Below are positions 25,375-34,600 of a stretch of DNA of 64,000 bases, one piece after another (position 1 is the stretch's first letter; the number at the start of each line of letters is the position of its first letter). The DNA is from Numidum massiliense (GTDB lineage Bacteria > Bacillota > Bacilli > Thermoactinomycetales > Novibacillaceae), in NCBI RefSeq assembly GCF_001375555.1, contig NZ_CTDZ01000009.1:558001-622000 (forward strand), written 5' to 3'. A program made the position numbers and the translations under genes. Below the pieces are notes generated by a model. The model worked only from the letters and a program-made list of their open reading frames with translations. It ran no database searches and was not told where the DNA came from.

Positions 25375-26016
25375 GTGTCAGGAAGACTTAATCTCTGTTT
25401 CGATTGGCGGGCGATGGGGAGTGTGGCCTACTTTCCGCTGGCAGTCGTCGTGGCCGTGATCGGATATGTACGTTTGAAGGAGGCGCAACTGGGGATCGTC
25501 TTGCCTGCGTTAGAGTTTACGCTGCCCGTTTTTGCGGCATGGTGGAGTATCTTTTTGTTTTACGACGTGCTCGAGGAAGAAGGAACGGAAACGATCCTCA
25601 GTTATCCTTTGGCGCGGTGGAAGTTAGGGGCGCTGCGGGTGGGTGTTTTTTTCTTAGGCTACTTTGCGCTCGTCGTCCTCGTCGTCGCTTTAACAGTATA
25701 CTGGTCGGGAACGGACGCGTTTTTCCCACTCGTGTACCAACTGGGCGTCGAATCGTTTTTCTTCGCCGCGGTCGGCTTTTTCACGATGGTCGTGACGGCT
25801 AATTCCGGCTGGTCCCTCGTCGTGCTCATCGTCTATACGAGTACGCAATTATTGACCGAGGGACACTTACTGCCGTTTACAAATGTTTATTTGTTTAACA
25901 ATGCACCGGTTCAGAGAGACCTTCTCCGGGAGTGGTCGGTGTATGTGCTTGCGGCGAGCGGTGCGCTGTTCTTAACCGCGCAATGGTTGTTGCAGCGGAT
26001 GCAGCGGTTTAATTAG
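25375..26016 (+). CDS. ABC-2 type permease protein
   Basis: The 213-residue protein has six predicted membrane segments, including VAYFPLAVVVAVIGYV, LRVGVFFLGYFALVVLVVAL, and FFFAAVGFFTMVVTANSGWS. EEEGTETILSYPLARWKLG between segments two and three is the conserved cytoplasmic loop of ABC-2 permeases. GTG 25375 follows GTGGGGGGATCGGC. It pairs with the ATPase upstream. Its 3' third was duplicated and decayed at 20251-20491. Confidence 0.86.
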   Translation: MSGRLNLCFDWRAMGSVAYFPLAVVVAVIGYVRLKEAQLGIVLPALEFTLPVFAAWWSIFLFYDVLEEEGTETILSYPLARWKLGALRVGVFFLGYFALVVLVVALTVYWSGTDAFFPLVYQLGVESFFFAAVGFFTMVVTANSGWSLVVLIVYTSTQLLTEGHLLPFTNVYLFNNAPVQRDLLREWSVYVLAASGALFLTAQWLLQRMQRFN

Positions 26017-26340
26017 TTGCCCGATAGTCGCCCGATGTTTACTTCAGATCCTTAAAGGAATTAACCATTCTTTGAAACGTCTTTTTGCTCTGGGCAAATT
26101 GGTCTTGGTTGGACCATGCCATGATTTGGTAGAAGTGCGTCTTCGTTTCGACGACAGTGTACAAATAAGCGACTTTGTATTACTCATTTCCCCGGTCGCC
26201 TCAAATTGCAGCGCCTTGTAGTTGCCTATTGTTATTTTCTTCGGTGCCTCTTTGGTGGTGGAAGTTGCGTTGCCAGCGTCTCCGGCTAATGGGCGGAAGC
26301 TGGCGGCTATTTTTTCAAACTCCGCTTGATGGGTCGCGAC
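25783..26340. repeat. Right copy of the direct segmental duplication
   Basis: It is homologous to 20251-21048, in the same orientation and about 5.5 kb away. It includes the intact permease end and a shortened lipoprotein gene end. Homology stops abruptly after TCGCGAC at 26340. Confidence 0.9.
26039..26340 (-). pseudogene. Truncated copy of the two-domain lipoprotein gene
   Basis: It matches the 3' end of the lipoprotein gene at 20503-21708, with the same stop and near-identical bases. An internal deletion of about 245 bp joins two TTCGG sites, one base is missing near 26177, and the 5' half is absent. It cannot encode a working protein. Confidence 0.88.
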
Positions 26341-26382
26341 CTTTGGGGCGGCTGCGCGGTCGTTTTTAAGGTATTTTGTAGG

Positions 26383-27477
26383 TTAATTTCGTAGACTACT
26401 TCCCTTCCCGTTAAGTAACACAAAGTCCTTTAGAATAGTTTCGCGCATGATCGGCAGATCGATATTTTTTACTTTTTTTAGCGTCTGTTTGTCAAAAACA
26501 CCGATGTAACCGGCACGGGTGTTGTCACCGCGAGGAATAATCGTTAAAGTGTACACGTAGTCCTTGTCTACTCGAATCTGCTGTAGGTAGTGATCGTCCT
26601 CATCGTCGGCTTCTTTCACACGTTTTTGCACGCGATAGTTTTGGTCGAGCTTAAAAAGGTAACCTTCTTCCGTAGAGACGTAGAGGGTGTCACCGTCTAC
26701 CGCTAAAAATTGCGGGGTGACGTCCTTGGCGAGAAATACCTTTTTCATTTTCTCTGTTTTTAGGTCGAAAATGACTATATGGTCTATAAATTCATTCCCC
26801 TTTATCGAAGGGGCCATTACAATTTTCCCTTGGAATAGTTGCATATCGTCGACTGCACCATAATCATTTACCATAGCGACTCTCTTTTTTATCTTCCCGC
26901 TCTTGATATCAACGATGTATAGGTAGCTATAATGATCCGCATCGACAGCAACGTACACATTTTTACCGTACACGAGTGCGGAACGGGTTAAGCTGGGAAG
27001 CGTGGTTTTGCGAACGTGTTCTCCCTTGCGGATTTCCATAATATTTTCGTCCATAGTCGTATTGTAAATGATCACTTGTACGTCATTCTGCGTATCCGCA
27101 AAGGTATGTTGATACTTGAATCCAGCGACGGTCATTTTTCCATTACGGTCAATACGAGCTCTTGTGTCATCACCTAAAGTAGCTGGAAGTAAATAACCGC
27201 CTTTTCCATCAGACCCGATGCGCTCCACGCCTTGCCCTTTAAAATTGACAGAGGAAAGGATATCGCCTTGTTCATCCGCAACGGCAAAAGCGGCATCTCG
27301 TTCGATGGATGAAGTATAGAGTAGACCGAAGGATCCCCCGTCTAAGTCAACCGTTTTCGTCGACTTTTTATGGGTGGTTTTTTTGGTAGAATATTTAGAA
27401 TCAACCGTATCTGAGGGGCTGCAAGCGATTAAAAATATGCAAATTAGAAGAGCAGGTATAACGTGTTTGAGTCGCAT
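26383..27477 (-). CDS. Lipoprotein, predicted beta-propeller
   Basis: The 364-residue protein starts MRLKHVIPALLICIFLIACS, a lipoprotein signal with its cysteine at about residue 19. After a K/T-rich linker, repeated blocks of about 40-50 residues follow, with patterns such as VYGKNVYVAVDADHYSYLYI, VDGDTLYVSTEEGYLFKLD and VDKDYVYTLTIIPRGDN, suggesting a PQQ/YVTN-type beta-propeller. ATG 27477 follows GGAAGTGATCAC; the frame is open further upstream, but without another ribosome site. It lies 62 bases downstream of a YiiX-like gene on the same strand and is probably co-transcribed. Function unknown. Confidence 0.8.
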   Translation of the reverse strand: MRLKHVIPALLICIFLIACSPSDTVDSKYSTKKTTHKKSTKTVDLDGGSFGLLYTSSIERDAAFAVADEQGDILSSVNFKGQGVERIGSDGKGGYLLPATLGDDTRARIDRNGKMTVAGFKYQHTFADTQNDVQVIIYNTTMDENIMEIRKGEHVRKTTLPSLTRSALVYGKNVYVAVDADHYSYLYIVDIKSGKIKKRVAMVNDYGAVDDMQLFQGKIVMAPSIKGNEFIDHIVIFDLKTEKMKKVFLAKDVTPQFLAVDGDTLYVSTEEGYLFKLDQNYRVQKRVKEADDEDDHYLQQIRVDKDYVYTLTIIPRGDNTRAGYIGVFDKQTLKKVKNIDLPIMRETILKDFVLLNGKGSSLRN

Positions 27478-27539
27478 GTGATCACTTCCTGTTAAATAGT
27501 CAATCGCAGGAGATGGCAACGCCATCCCCCACGGAAAGG

Positions 27540-28217
27540 TTACTTGGAATAGTACGCCACGGTATGTTTACTTCTGATTAGGTCTACAGGCCAAACAGAG
27601 GGACCGCCATCGTGATCTAGGTCTTTACCGCTCGCATTTTTCCAAGCCCGCCAAACGAGCTGGGAACAGTAGAACTTCTTAGACGTCTTTTTATCGGCAA
27701 AGAAATAGTTGTAAGGCTTTCCAATTTGTTTTTTGGCATAATTAGCTGCCTTAGTATACTGCTTCTTCGACGCTTTCTTGACGTACATTTTCTTAAGGTG
27801 TTTGTAACGGCTAGTCCAGTTATTTTTGTGTCTTTGGACACCTTTCTTCGGATAGCTTTCAACTGTATATCTAAGTTTACTATCCGGGTGGATAATTCCT
27901 GCATGACCAACTAACTTGCCAAGGGAAGCACCAGTGTCCGTTGTGACAAGCACGGCGCCCACCCTATCTTTCTTCTTCTTTTTGGCCATACCCGTTATTT
28001 CTTTTTTACTCACCCCCATGTCTTTCAATGCTTGATCGATCGCTTTCTGGTCCAGTTTGTTGCTCCAGTTTTTGTTGTATTCAGCTGTTTCCTTCGCCTT
28101 CTTCTTGATGTCTGCCTCCAAAGCAGATTTTGAAGAAGCGTCAACTGTAGTCGTGAAAGAGCCAGCGGCAAGAACAAAGAAGGCAATGACGGAAACGACG
28201 ATTTTCTTTAAACGCAT
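27540..28217 (-). CDS. Secreted YiiX/YebB-like NlpC/P60-superfamily cysteine hydrolase
   Basis: The 225-residue protein has a signal peptide (IVVSVIAFFVLAAGSFTTTV) and a lysine-rich helical part to about residue 85. The permuted papain-like core follows: VGAVLVTTDTGASLGKLVGH with the catalytic-type histidine, KQIGKPYNYFFADKKTSKKF, and YCSQLVWRAWKNASG with the cysteine. In this family the His precedes the Cys, as here. Substrates may be peptidoglycan peptides or acyl groups. ATG 28217 follows GGGAG at good spacing; TTG 28226 is too close to it. Confidence 0.82.
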   Translation of the reverse strand: MRLKKIVVSVIAFFVLAAGSFTTTVDASSKSALEADIKKKAKETAEYNKNWSNKLDQKAIDQALKDMGVSKKEITGMAKKKKKDRVGAVLVTTDTGASLGKLVGHAGIIHPDSKLRYTVESYPKKGVQRHKNNWTSRYKHLKKMYVKKASKKQYTKAANYAKKQIGKPYNYFFADKKTSKKFYCSQLVWRAWKNASGKDLDHDGGPSVWPVDLIRSKHTVAYYSK

Positions 28218-28226
28218 TTGTCTCAA

Positions 28227-28623
28227 CTCCCATTTTTTATGGATTGGTTCGTTTTCCAGACCTATTGTTACAGCGCTTTCAAAGTAAATTCATCACAAGT
28301 TAATAGATTGCTTCTAATATACCCCCTCTAGACACCAATTTGCATTCCTGCAATCTTAGATGTAATCTCCTAACTGACAGTTGCATAATATCACAAATTT
28401 ACTTACATGACAACAAAAAAATCATAAATAGTAAATTATATTTTAACAGTTCTGTCGTGTTAATTGGAACTTTATGTATAAGGCTAAAAAAATGATATAC
28501 TCAATCAATTGGTTTTTGTTAAGTATAGGTGATCTATTAGTAAGGAGAAGATAGGTGTAAATAGAATGAAATGCTATATGTGTATTAAAAGAGAGGGCAG
28601 ATCTAATGAAATGACTTAGCTAT
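28227..28623. other. A+T-rich intergenic region left of the IS element
   Basis: This roughly 400-bp stretch is markedly A+T-rich, has no ORF with a ribosome site, and probably holds the promoter of the YiiX-like gene near its left end. Nothing else was recognised. Confidence 0.5.
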
Positions 28624-28694
28624 TAAGCCCCTATAGTAACTTGGACATCACTAAACACTTTAAGTTATACTAGTGATGAAAGGGGCAGAATCAA

Positions 28695-29006
28695 ATGAAA
28701 CGCCGTCAGTTCACCAAGGAATTTAAAATCCAAGTCGCAAAGGAAGCCATGGAGGTTGGTAACCAAGCGCTAGTTGCTCGCCGCTATGATCTCGGTTCTA
28801 ACTTGCTTAACCGATGGGTTCGCGAATATAAGGACGGGCACTACGGGGACGTCCCGATCGAATCCGCCCAACCACGCGAATTCAGTGATCTTGCTCAGGA
28901 AAATGATCAGCTAAAACGGTTGTTGGGCGAAAAGGATTTAGAAATTGCCATTTTGCGTGATCTTGTAAAAAAGCAGCACCCTCACTTGCTGAAAAGATTG
29001 AAGTAG
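28695..29006 (+). CDS. IS3-family transposase OrfA
   Basis: The 103-residue protein has the N-terminal helix-turn-helix of IS3 OrfA (FTKEFKIQVAKEAMEVGNQA, then NLLNRWVREYK) and a leucine-zipper C-terminus (AQENDQLKRLLGEKDLEIAI). It binds the element ends. AAAGGGGCAGAATCAA precedes the ATG. Near its end the A_AAA_AAG heptamer allows a -1 shift into OrfB. Confidence 0.93.
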   Translation: MKRRQFTKEFKIQVAKEAMEVGNQALVARRYDLGSNLLNRWVREYKDGHYGDVPIESAQPREFSDLAQENDQLKRLLGEKDLEIAILRDLVKKQHPHLLKRLK

Positions 29007-29923
29007 CGGACAAGTGGATTTCTAAGGGATACCCGATCCAAACCGTTTTACGGATTGTCCACGTACCGCGTTCCACCTATTACTATCAGAAACACTATCG
29101 GGTGAAGGAGAAGAAAGTAAGTGGGGGGAGACCGGCACCAGGTTACTCCTTCACAAACAGCGGGCAAAAAGTGTCCGACGAACAAATTAAAGAATGGCTT
29201 ATGGAGCTCGTCTCGGGTGATGGCTACGCGTATGGGTACCGAAAATTAACGGTGGCGCTCCGTTCGACGTACGATTTAGTCATTAATAAGAAAAAAGTGT
29301 ACCGTCTCTGCAAACGGTTAGGCATCTTACTGCCGCAGCGACGGAAGCGAATCCGCCACCCTAGGCGCCTTGCACGTAACCGCCTCGTTGAGCGATCGAA
29401 TGAGCTGTGGGAAACAGACATCAAGTATGGGTACATTGCCGGAGAAAACCGCTTTTTCTTCCTGCTTTCCTACATTGACGTTTATGACCGTTCGATTATT
29501 GACTATCATGTTGGATTAGCTTGCGAAGGTCAAGACGCTGTTCAGGTGCTACAACGAGCGCTTTCGACACGCGGGCTTCAGGAGGCACAAGAAAAGCCGA
29601 TCATCCGGACGGACAATGGTCCACAGTTCGTATCTAAAGTATTCGAAGAAGCTTGTGAACACTACGGTTGTGAGCACGAACGTATTCCGCCGAACACACC
29701 GAATAAAAATGCCCATATTGAGGCGTTTCATCGGATCGTTGAGGACGAATGCTTCAACAAGTATTCCTTTGAGACGTACGAGGAAGCATATCGTACCGTC
29801 ATAGGCTTTATGGACTTTTATAACAACCGCCGCATACACGGTAGTATTGGGGACATGAGCCCCGCGCAGTTTTTCCATGCGCATCAAACATCTTCGTTGC
29901 GCACGAAAGCCGTTCGACTCTGA
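28967..29923 (+). CDS. IS3-family transposase OrfB (DDE integrase domain), made by -1 frameshifting
   Basis: The frame is open from 28961, without a good start codon before GTG 29102, so expression as an OrfAB fusion through the slip at 28967-28973 is likely. The product includes the HTH_21 region (EKIEVADKWISKGYPIQTVL) and the rve catalytic core: LWETDIKYGYI (first D), IIRTDNGPQF (second D), and NKNAHIEAFHRIVEDE (E). It ends at 29923. All DDE residues are present. Confidence 0.92.
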   Translation, partial: KKAAPSLAEKIEVADKWISKGYPIQTVLRIVHVPRSTYYYQKHYRVKEKKVSGGRPAPGYSFTNSGQKVSDEQIKEWLMELVSGDGYAYGYRKLTVALRSTYDLVINKKKVYRLCKRLGILLPQRRKRIRHPRRLARNRLVERSNELWETDIKYGYIAGENRFFFLLSYIDVYDRSIIDYHVGLACEGQDAVQVLQRALSTRGLQEAQEKPIIRTDNGPQFVSKVFEEACEHYGCEHERIPPNTPNKNAHIEAFHRIVEDECFNKYSFETYEEAYRTVIGFMDFYNNRRIHGSIGDMSPAQFFHAHQTSSLRTKAVRL

Positions 29924-30350
29924 TCCTTCCCTTTCGTCTTCCAAGCCAACAGCCGCTGTAAGACGTGACGTCAAGGGCGAGCGAAAGCGAGGGCGTAGCC
30001 TTTACCCTTGACGGAAGGTCTGAAGCGACTACACTTCTATTGACGAAAGGAAGCGAGAACCAGAGATAACGTGAGCTTGTAGTTATGTATGTCCAGTTTT
30101 AAGGGGTTTATCCGTTAGATCCATTAGTTTAAAAGTTATTGGGAATTTCAAAGTCAGCTTATGAATAAGGCCAGTGCTATTATCAGTAATGGGTTGGGCC
30201 TTCTGCTGACATTCCCGCCCCCCTCTACTATACTAGTAAGAAACGGGTAGTCGCTTAGGCGACGTTATTTTACTTTCTTGATGCATCATCCGATACGAGA
30301 TTTACGACAAATCGTTTATATATCACTCAATACATAAGGAGGTCTGTACG

Positions 30351-31619
30351 ATGCGTATTTTACATACGGCGGACTGGCACCTCGGAAAAACGTTGGAAGG
30401 ACGCGACAGGTCGGAAGAGCAGTACCGCGTGATGGCGGAAATTTGCGAGATTGCGGAAGAGGAAGCGGTCGACCTCGTCTTAATTGCCGGCGATGTGTAC
30501 CAAACGGTCAATCCACCGGCGTGGGCGGAAAACTTGTTTTACGAGACGATTCACCGGCTTAGCAACTTTGGTAAGCGCGCAGTCGTCGTCATTTCCGGCA
30601 ATCACGACAACCCGGAGCGCATTCGCGCCGCCAACCCGCTCGCCGACAAGCAAGGGGTTTATTTAGTCGGCTTGCCGAAGGATGAGCTGACACCGTCAAA
30701 ACTACCGCGTCCGCACAGTGTCCAAGCTGTCGCCGCCCGCACGGGGCTGCTTGAACTGGCAGTGCCGACGTGTGCACATCATGCGGTTCTTGCGCTATTA
30801 CCGTACCCGTCGGAAGCGCGACTACAAGAACTGCTGTCGGCGAGTGCCGAGGTGAGCGACATTCGCGCCGCTTATTCGGAGCGGATCGGGCAGTGGTTCG
30901 CCGCGCAGGAGGCATACTTTCGTCCGGACACGGTCAATGTGGCGATGAGTCACTTGTTTGTGCACGGGGGACAGGAATCCGATTCGGAGCGGCAAATTCA
31001 ACTCGGCGGCGCGTATGCGGTCGAAGCGGACAAGCTACCTCGCACCGCGCACTATGTCGCGCTCGGCCACTTACACCGCCCGCAAAAAGTGGCAGCGGCC
31101 TTAGCGCCGACGCGTTACGCCGGATCGCCGCTCGCCTACAGTTTTTCCGAGGCAGGACAAGAGAAGTCGGTCGTGCTCATTGAAGCCGAACCGGGCAAGT
31201 CTGCGACGACGCGCCTCATACGACTCACTTCTGGCCGGCCGCTCATGCGCTGGGAGGTCACAGGCGGCTTGACCCAATTAGACACGTGGTGTAGTGAGGG
31301 GAAAGATGCCGAGGCGTGGATCGATTTGGAACTACACGTGCCGCACCCGCTCTCGCAAGAAGACATTCGCCGCGTGCGCAAAATGCACCGCGGTTTTGTG
31401 CACATTCGCCCCGTTTTTCCCGAGGGCGAGGCGGAAACAGAGCATGTCCGTACGCCAGAGGCAAAGCGTCCGGAGGCGCTGTTCCGGCGCTTTTACAATG
31501 AACGCACGGGGGGCGAGCCGCGCGAAGCGGTGGTAGATCTGTTTTTGGAGCTGTTGCACGAGGAAGCGGACGTCGATGGGACAGATAGTAGGAAGGAAGT
31601 CGCCGATGAAGCCTCTTAA
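30351..31619 (+). CDS. sbcD: Exonuclease SbcCD subunit D
   Basis: The 422-residue Mre11-type nuclease subunit has all metallophosphoesterase motifs: HTADWHLGKTLEGRDRSEEQ at residues 4-23, LIAGDVYQ near 45, VVISGNHDNPERI near 80, the MSHLFVHGG block near 200, and VALGHLHRPQ near 238. With SbcC it cleaves hairpins and trims DNA ends. AAGGAGGTCTGTACG precedes the ATG. It overlaps sbcC by 14 bases. Confidence 0.95.
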   Translation: MRILHTADWHLGKTLEGRDRSEEQYRVMAEICEIAEEEAVDLVLIAGDVYQTVNPPAWAENLFYETIHRLSNFGKRAVVVISGNHDNPERIRAANPLADKQGVYLVGLPKDELTPSKLPRPHSVQAVAARTGLLELAVPTCAHHAVLALLPYPSEARLQELLSASAEVSDIRAAYSERIGQWFAAQEAYFRPDTVNVAMSHLFVHGGQESDSERQIQLGGAYAVEADKLPRTAHYVALGHLHRPQKVAAALAPTRYAGSPLAYSFSEAGQEKSVVLIEAEPGKSATTRLIRLTSGRPLMRWEVTGGLTQLDTWCSEGKDAEAWIDLELHVPHPLSQEDIRRVRKMHRGFVHIRPVFPEGEAETEHVRTPEAKRPEALFRRFYNERTGGEPREAVVDLFLELLHEEADVDGTDSRKEVADEAS

Positions 31620-34600
31620 GTTGACGATCGCCGGGTTGCACAGTTTTCGCCGCGAGCAGACGATCGACTTTACGCGGGTGACCGATGCGGGCATCTTCGG
31701 CATTTTTGGACCGACGGGGAGCGGCAAGTCGTCGATTCTCGACGCGATCACGCTAGCACTATACGGGCGTGTCGAGCGCAGCGGCGGAAACCGCTACGGT
31801 ATCCTTAACCAACACGAGCTACAGTTGCACGTGGCGTTAACCTTTCAAATTAGTAGCAGCAGCGGTAAAAACGTGTACCGCGTCGAGCGGACATATAAGC
31901 GCAAGGACGGACACAGTGTGCAGTCGTCGCACGCGCGGCTCATCGCCTGTACGCCGGAAGGAGACAAGGTGCTCGAAGATCGAGAAACGGCGGTAAATAA
32001 CGGCATTTTACGCATTCTCGGTTTGAGCGTCGACGACTTTACGCGCGCTGTCGTTTTGCCGCAAGGGAAGTTTGAAGAGTTTTTGAAGCTGAAAGGCAAA
32101 GAGCGCCGCGACATGTTAGAGCGCATTTTCCGCCTCGACGCGTACGGCGAGGCGCTGAGGAAACGTTTGCTCACTCGCTTGCAATCGTTGGAAAGTGAAG
32201 TGAACCGTTTGGAGAGCCAGCAGGAATTGCTCGGCGAGGCGACGAGCGAGGCGGTTAAGGAAGCTGCAAGACAACTTGAAGTGGCGCAAGGTAAGTTAGC
32301 CGAAGCGACGCGAAACCGCGACGCGTTTGGGCACGAATTCGAACAGTGGCAAAAAGTTCGCGGGCATATGCGAGAATTGCGTGACGTCGCGCGTCGCGAG
32401 GAAGAGCTTGACGCGCGGCAAGGGGAGATGCAAGTGCTCGAAGCTGCGCTGCAAACGGCGGCGCGCGCTGAACGCGTCTCGCTGTACGCCGCGACGTACC
32501 GCGAGAGGGAGCAGCAGCTACAAGTGACAAAAGCGGCGCTACAGGAGGTACAACAAGCGATCACAGCGGCCGCAGAGGAACGGGAACAGGCACAAGCTGC
32601 ACATCGTGCGGCTGAAGAAGCGTGGGAACGAGAAGCGCCGCATCTTTCGGAACGGAAAGTGAAGCTCGAAGAAGCGTTAGAACGGGAAAAAGAGCGCGCG
32701 GCGCTCGACCGGGAGGAACAGGATCGTGCCGAGCGACTACAGCGCGTGACAGACGGCTGGCAGCGTGCGAAAACGCAAGTTGAAACGGCGCAACAGGAAT
32801 TGGCCGTGCTGCGTACCCGCGCAGCAGAGCTGCAGCAACGGGCGGCAGAGCTGCGCGTGACGACCGACGAACGCCGCCGCCTGCGAGTGGCGGAAGCGGC
32901 GAAGGCCGACGTCGAAGCGGCGGAAAAACAATTGACTGACGCGGAAAAAGAGGCTACCGCGCAAGTAGCGCACTGGCGCGTGGCGGAAGCGGCGAAGGCC
33001 GACGTCGAAGCGGCGGAAAAACAATTGACTGACGCGGAAAAAGAGGCTACCGCGCAAGTAGCGCACTGGCGCACGCAGACAGATGCGCGAGCGGCCGCCG
33101 TCGCAGCGGAGGAGGCGAAAGCGCGCGAATGGCAAACGTTGCGTGAAGCTGTCGAAGGGCTTAAAGGACAGGCTCCGACAACCGGAGAAAAGTTGCAACA
33201 GCGTGAGCGCGAGCTGCACGATTACGCCTACCGCGTGGAGCGACTCGCTCAGCTAGAAGCGGATCGGCAAAAGGCACGTCGAGATGTAGCAGCGCTCGCG
33301 AAGCAGCTGGACGACGTACGCGTGCGGCGGGAACAGCTAGACGAACAGCGCCAGCAGTGCGCCGCGAAACTTACTGCAGCGGAAACGCACCTCCAAGAGC
33401 TAGAAAAGGCACAGCGAGCCCGCATGGAGCAGCATATGGCGGCACAACTTGCGGCAAGTTTGGAGGCAGGTTCCGCTTGTCCCGTGTGCGGGGCAACCGA
33501 CCACCCGCATCTAGCGGCGACCGGGGCGCACGCGGCGGAGCAGGCAGACGAGGGGCGTGTGCACGACGAACAGCTCCAGCGCGCCAACGAAGCGGTCGCC
33601 ACGCTTAGGCAACAGTTGCATCAACGACAGACGGACTGCTCAGTGCTCGCGGAAACGTACACCCATCGCAAGGCACAGCGCGAAGGGGCAGAACAGATAC
33701 TCGCCGAACGACATACGAAAATAGTGGAACAGCAGCAGGCGCTGCCGCGACGGCTGCAGGGGGCGACTGTGCCTGAGACGGAGGAACACCTCCGTAGGGA
33801 ACAAGATAACCTTCAGGAAGAGCGCCGTAAGCTCGCAATTTGGGAACGAGACGTCGCCGCGAAAGAAGAACAGTTACACGCGTACCAGCTCGCGTATCAC
33901 CGTCTGCGGGAACAGACGGCGACCGCGGAGGCGAACGCGCAACACGCCGCTGAACGGGCACAAACGGCGGAAGCAGCTGTCGCCAAGTGGCGGGAACGCG
34001 TCGCCACAACGAGGGCAAAATGGGAAGAGGTGCGCGGCGAGTGGACGTTTGCTGGGCTCGCCGAACGGCTACGCGAAGTCGAAACTTTCGACCGGGAACG
34101 GGAAACGGTTGAAGCGGCTCGCGAAACACTCACTGGCGAGCAGGAAGCGACGGAACAGCGGTTAGACGACGGGCGGCGAGAAGAGGATAAGTGGCGCGCA
34201 GCGACACACGACGCGGAGCAACAGCTGCGGAAGGTACGGGAGCGGCGGGAAGGCCTGACGACGGCGATCGACGCGATAACCGGCGGTCAGCCAGCCGCAC
34301 AATTGCTCGCCGAACTCGTAGCTCGTTCCGATGAGTTGCGACAGCAGCTGGCCCGTACGGAAGAAGTCTTGCGGACAGCGGAACAAACGTGGCAAGAAGC
34401 GAGTCGCCAGCTGTCCGCCCTAGAGGCAAAAGCAGAAGATCACGCGGCACAGTTACAGCTGGCGGAGCAGCAGCTTAACGACAAACTCGCGACTTACCAG
34501 TTTGCGAGTGTAGCGGAAGTGGAAGCGGGGACCCTCCAACTGGAGGAGCGCGAACGTCTATCCGCTACGTTGACCGAGTTTCGCGAGGCGCAAATAAAAG

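Larger units (their letters stand above)
28624..30110 (+). mobile_element. IS3-family insertion sequence, about 1.49 kb
   Basis: Two overlapping ORFs encode the IS3 OrfA and OrfB. Imperfect terminal inverted repeats are visible: left TAAGCCCCTATAGTAACTTG and onward from 28624; right end, read inward, TAAACCCCTTAAAACTGG from 30110. Both run into GGACAT. No clear target duplication flanks the ends. An A_AAA_AAG slippery heptamer lies at 28967-28973. The 3' part after OrfB carries further inverted repeats (GTCAAGGG/CCCTTGAC near 29970-30010). The element looks intact. Confidence 0.88.

Noticed and set aside
31845-33074. A 409-codon minus-strand ORF opposite sbcC
   Set aside because: It is a shadow of the G+C-rich coiled-coil coding sequence; the product is a Ser/Cys/Ala-rich string with no domain or ribosome site.
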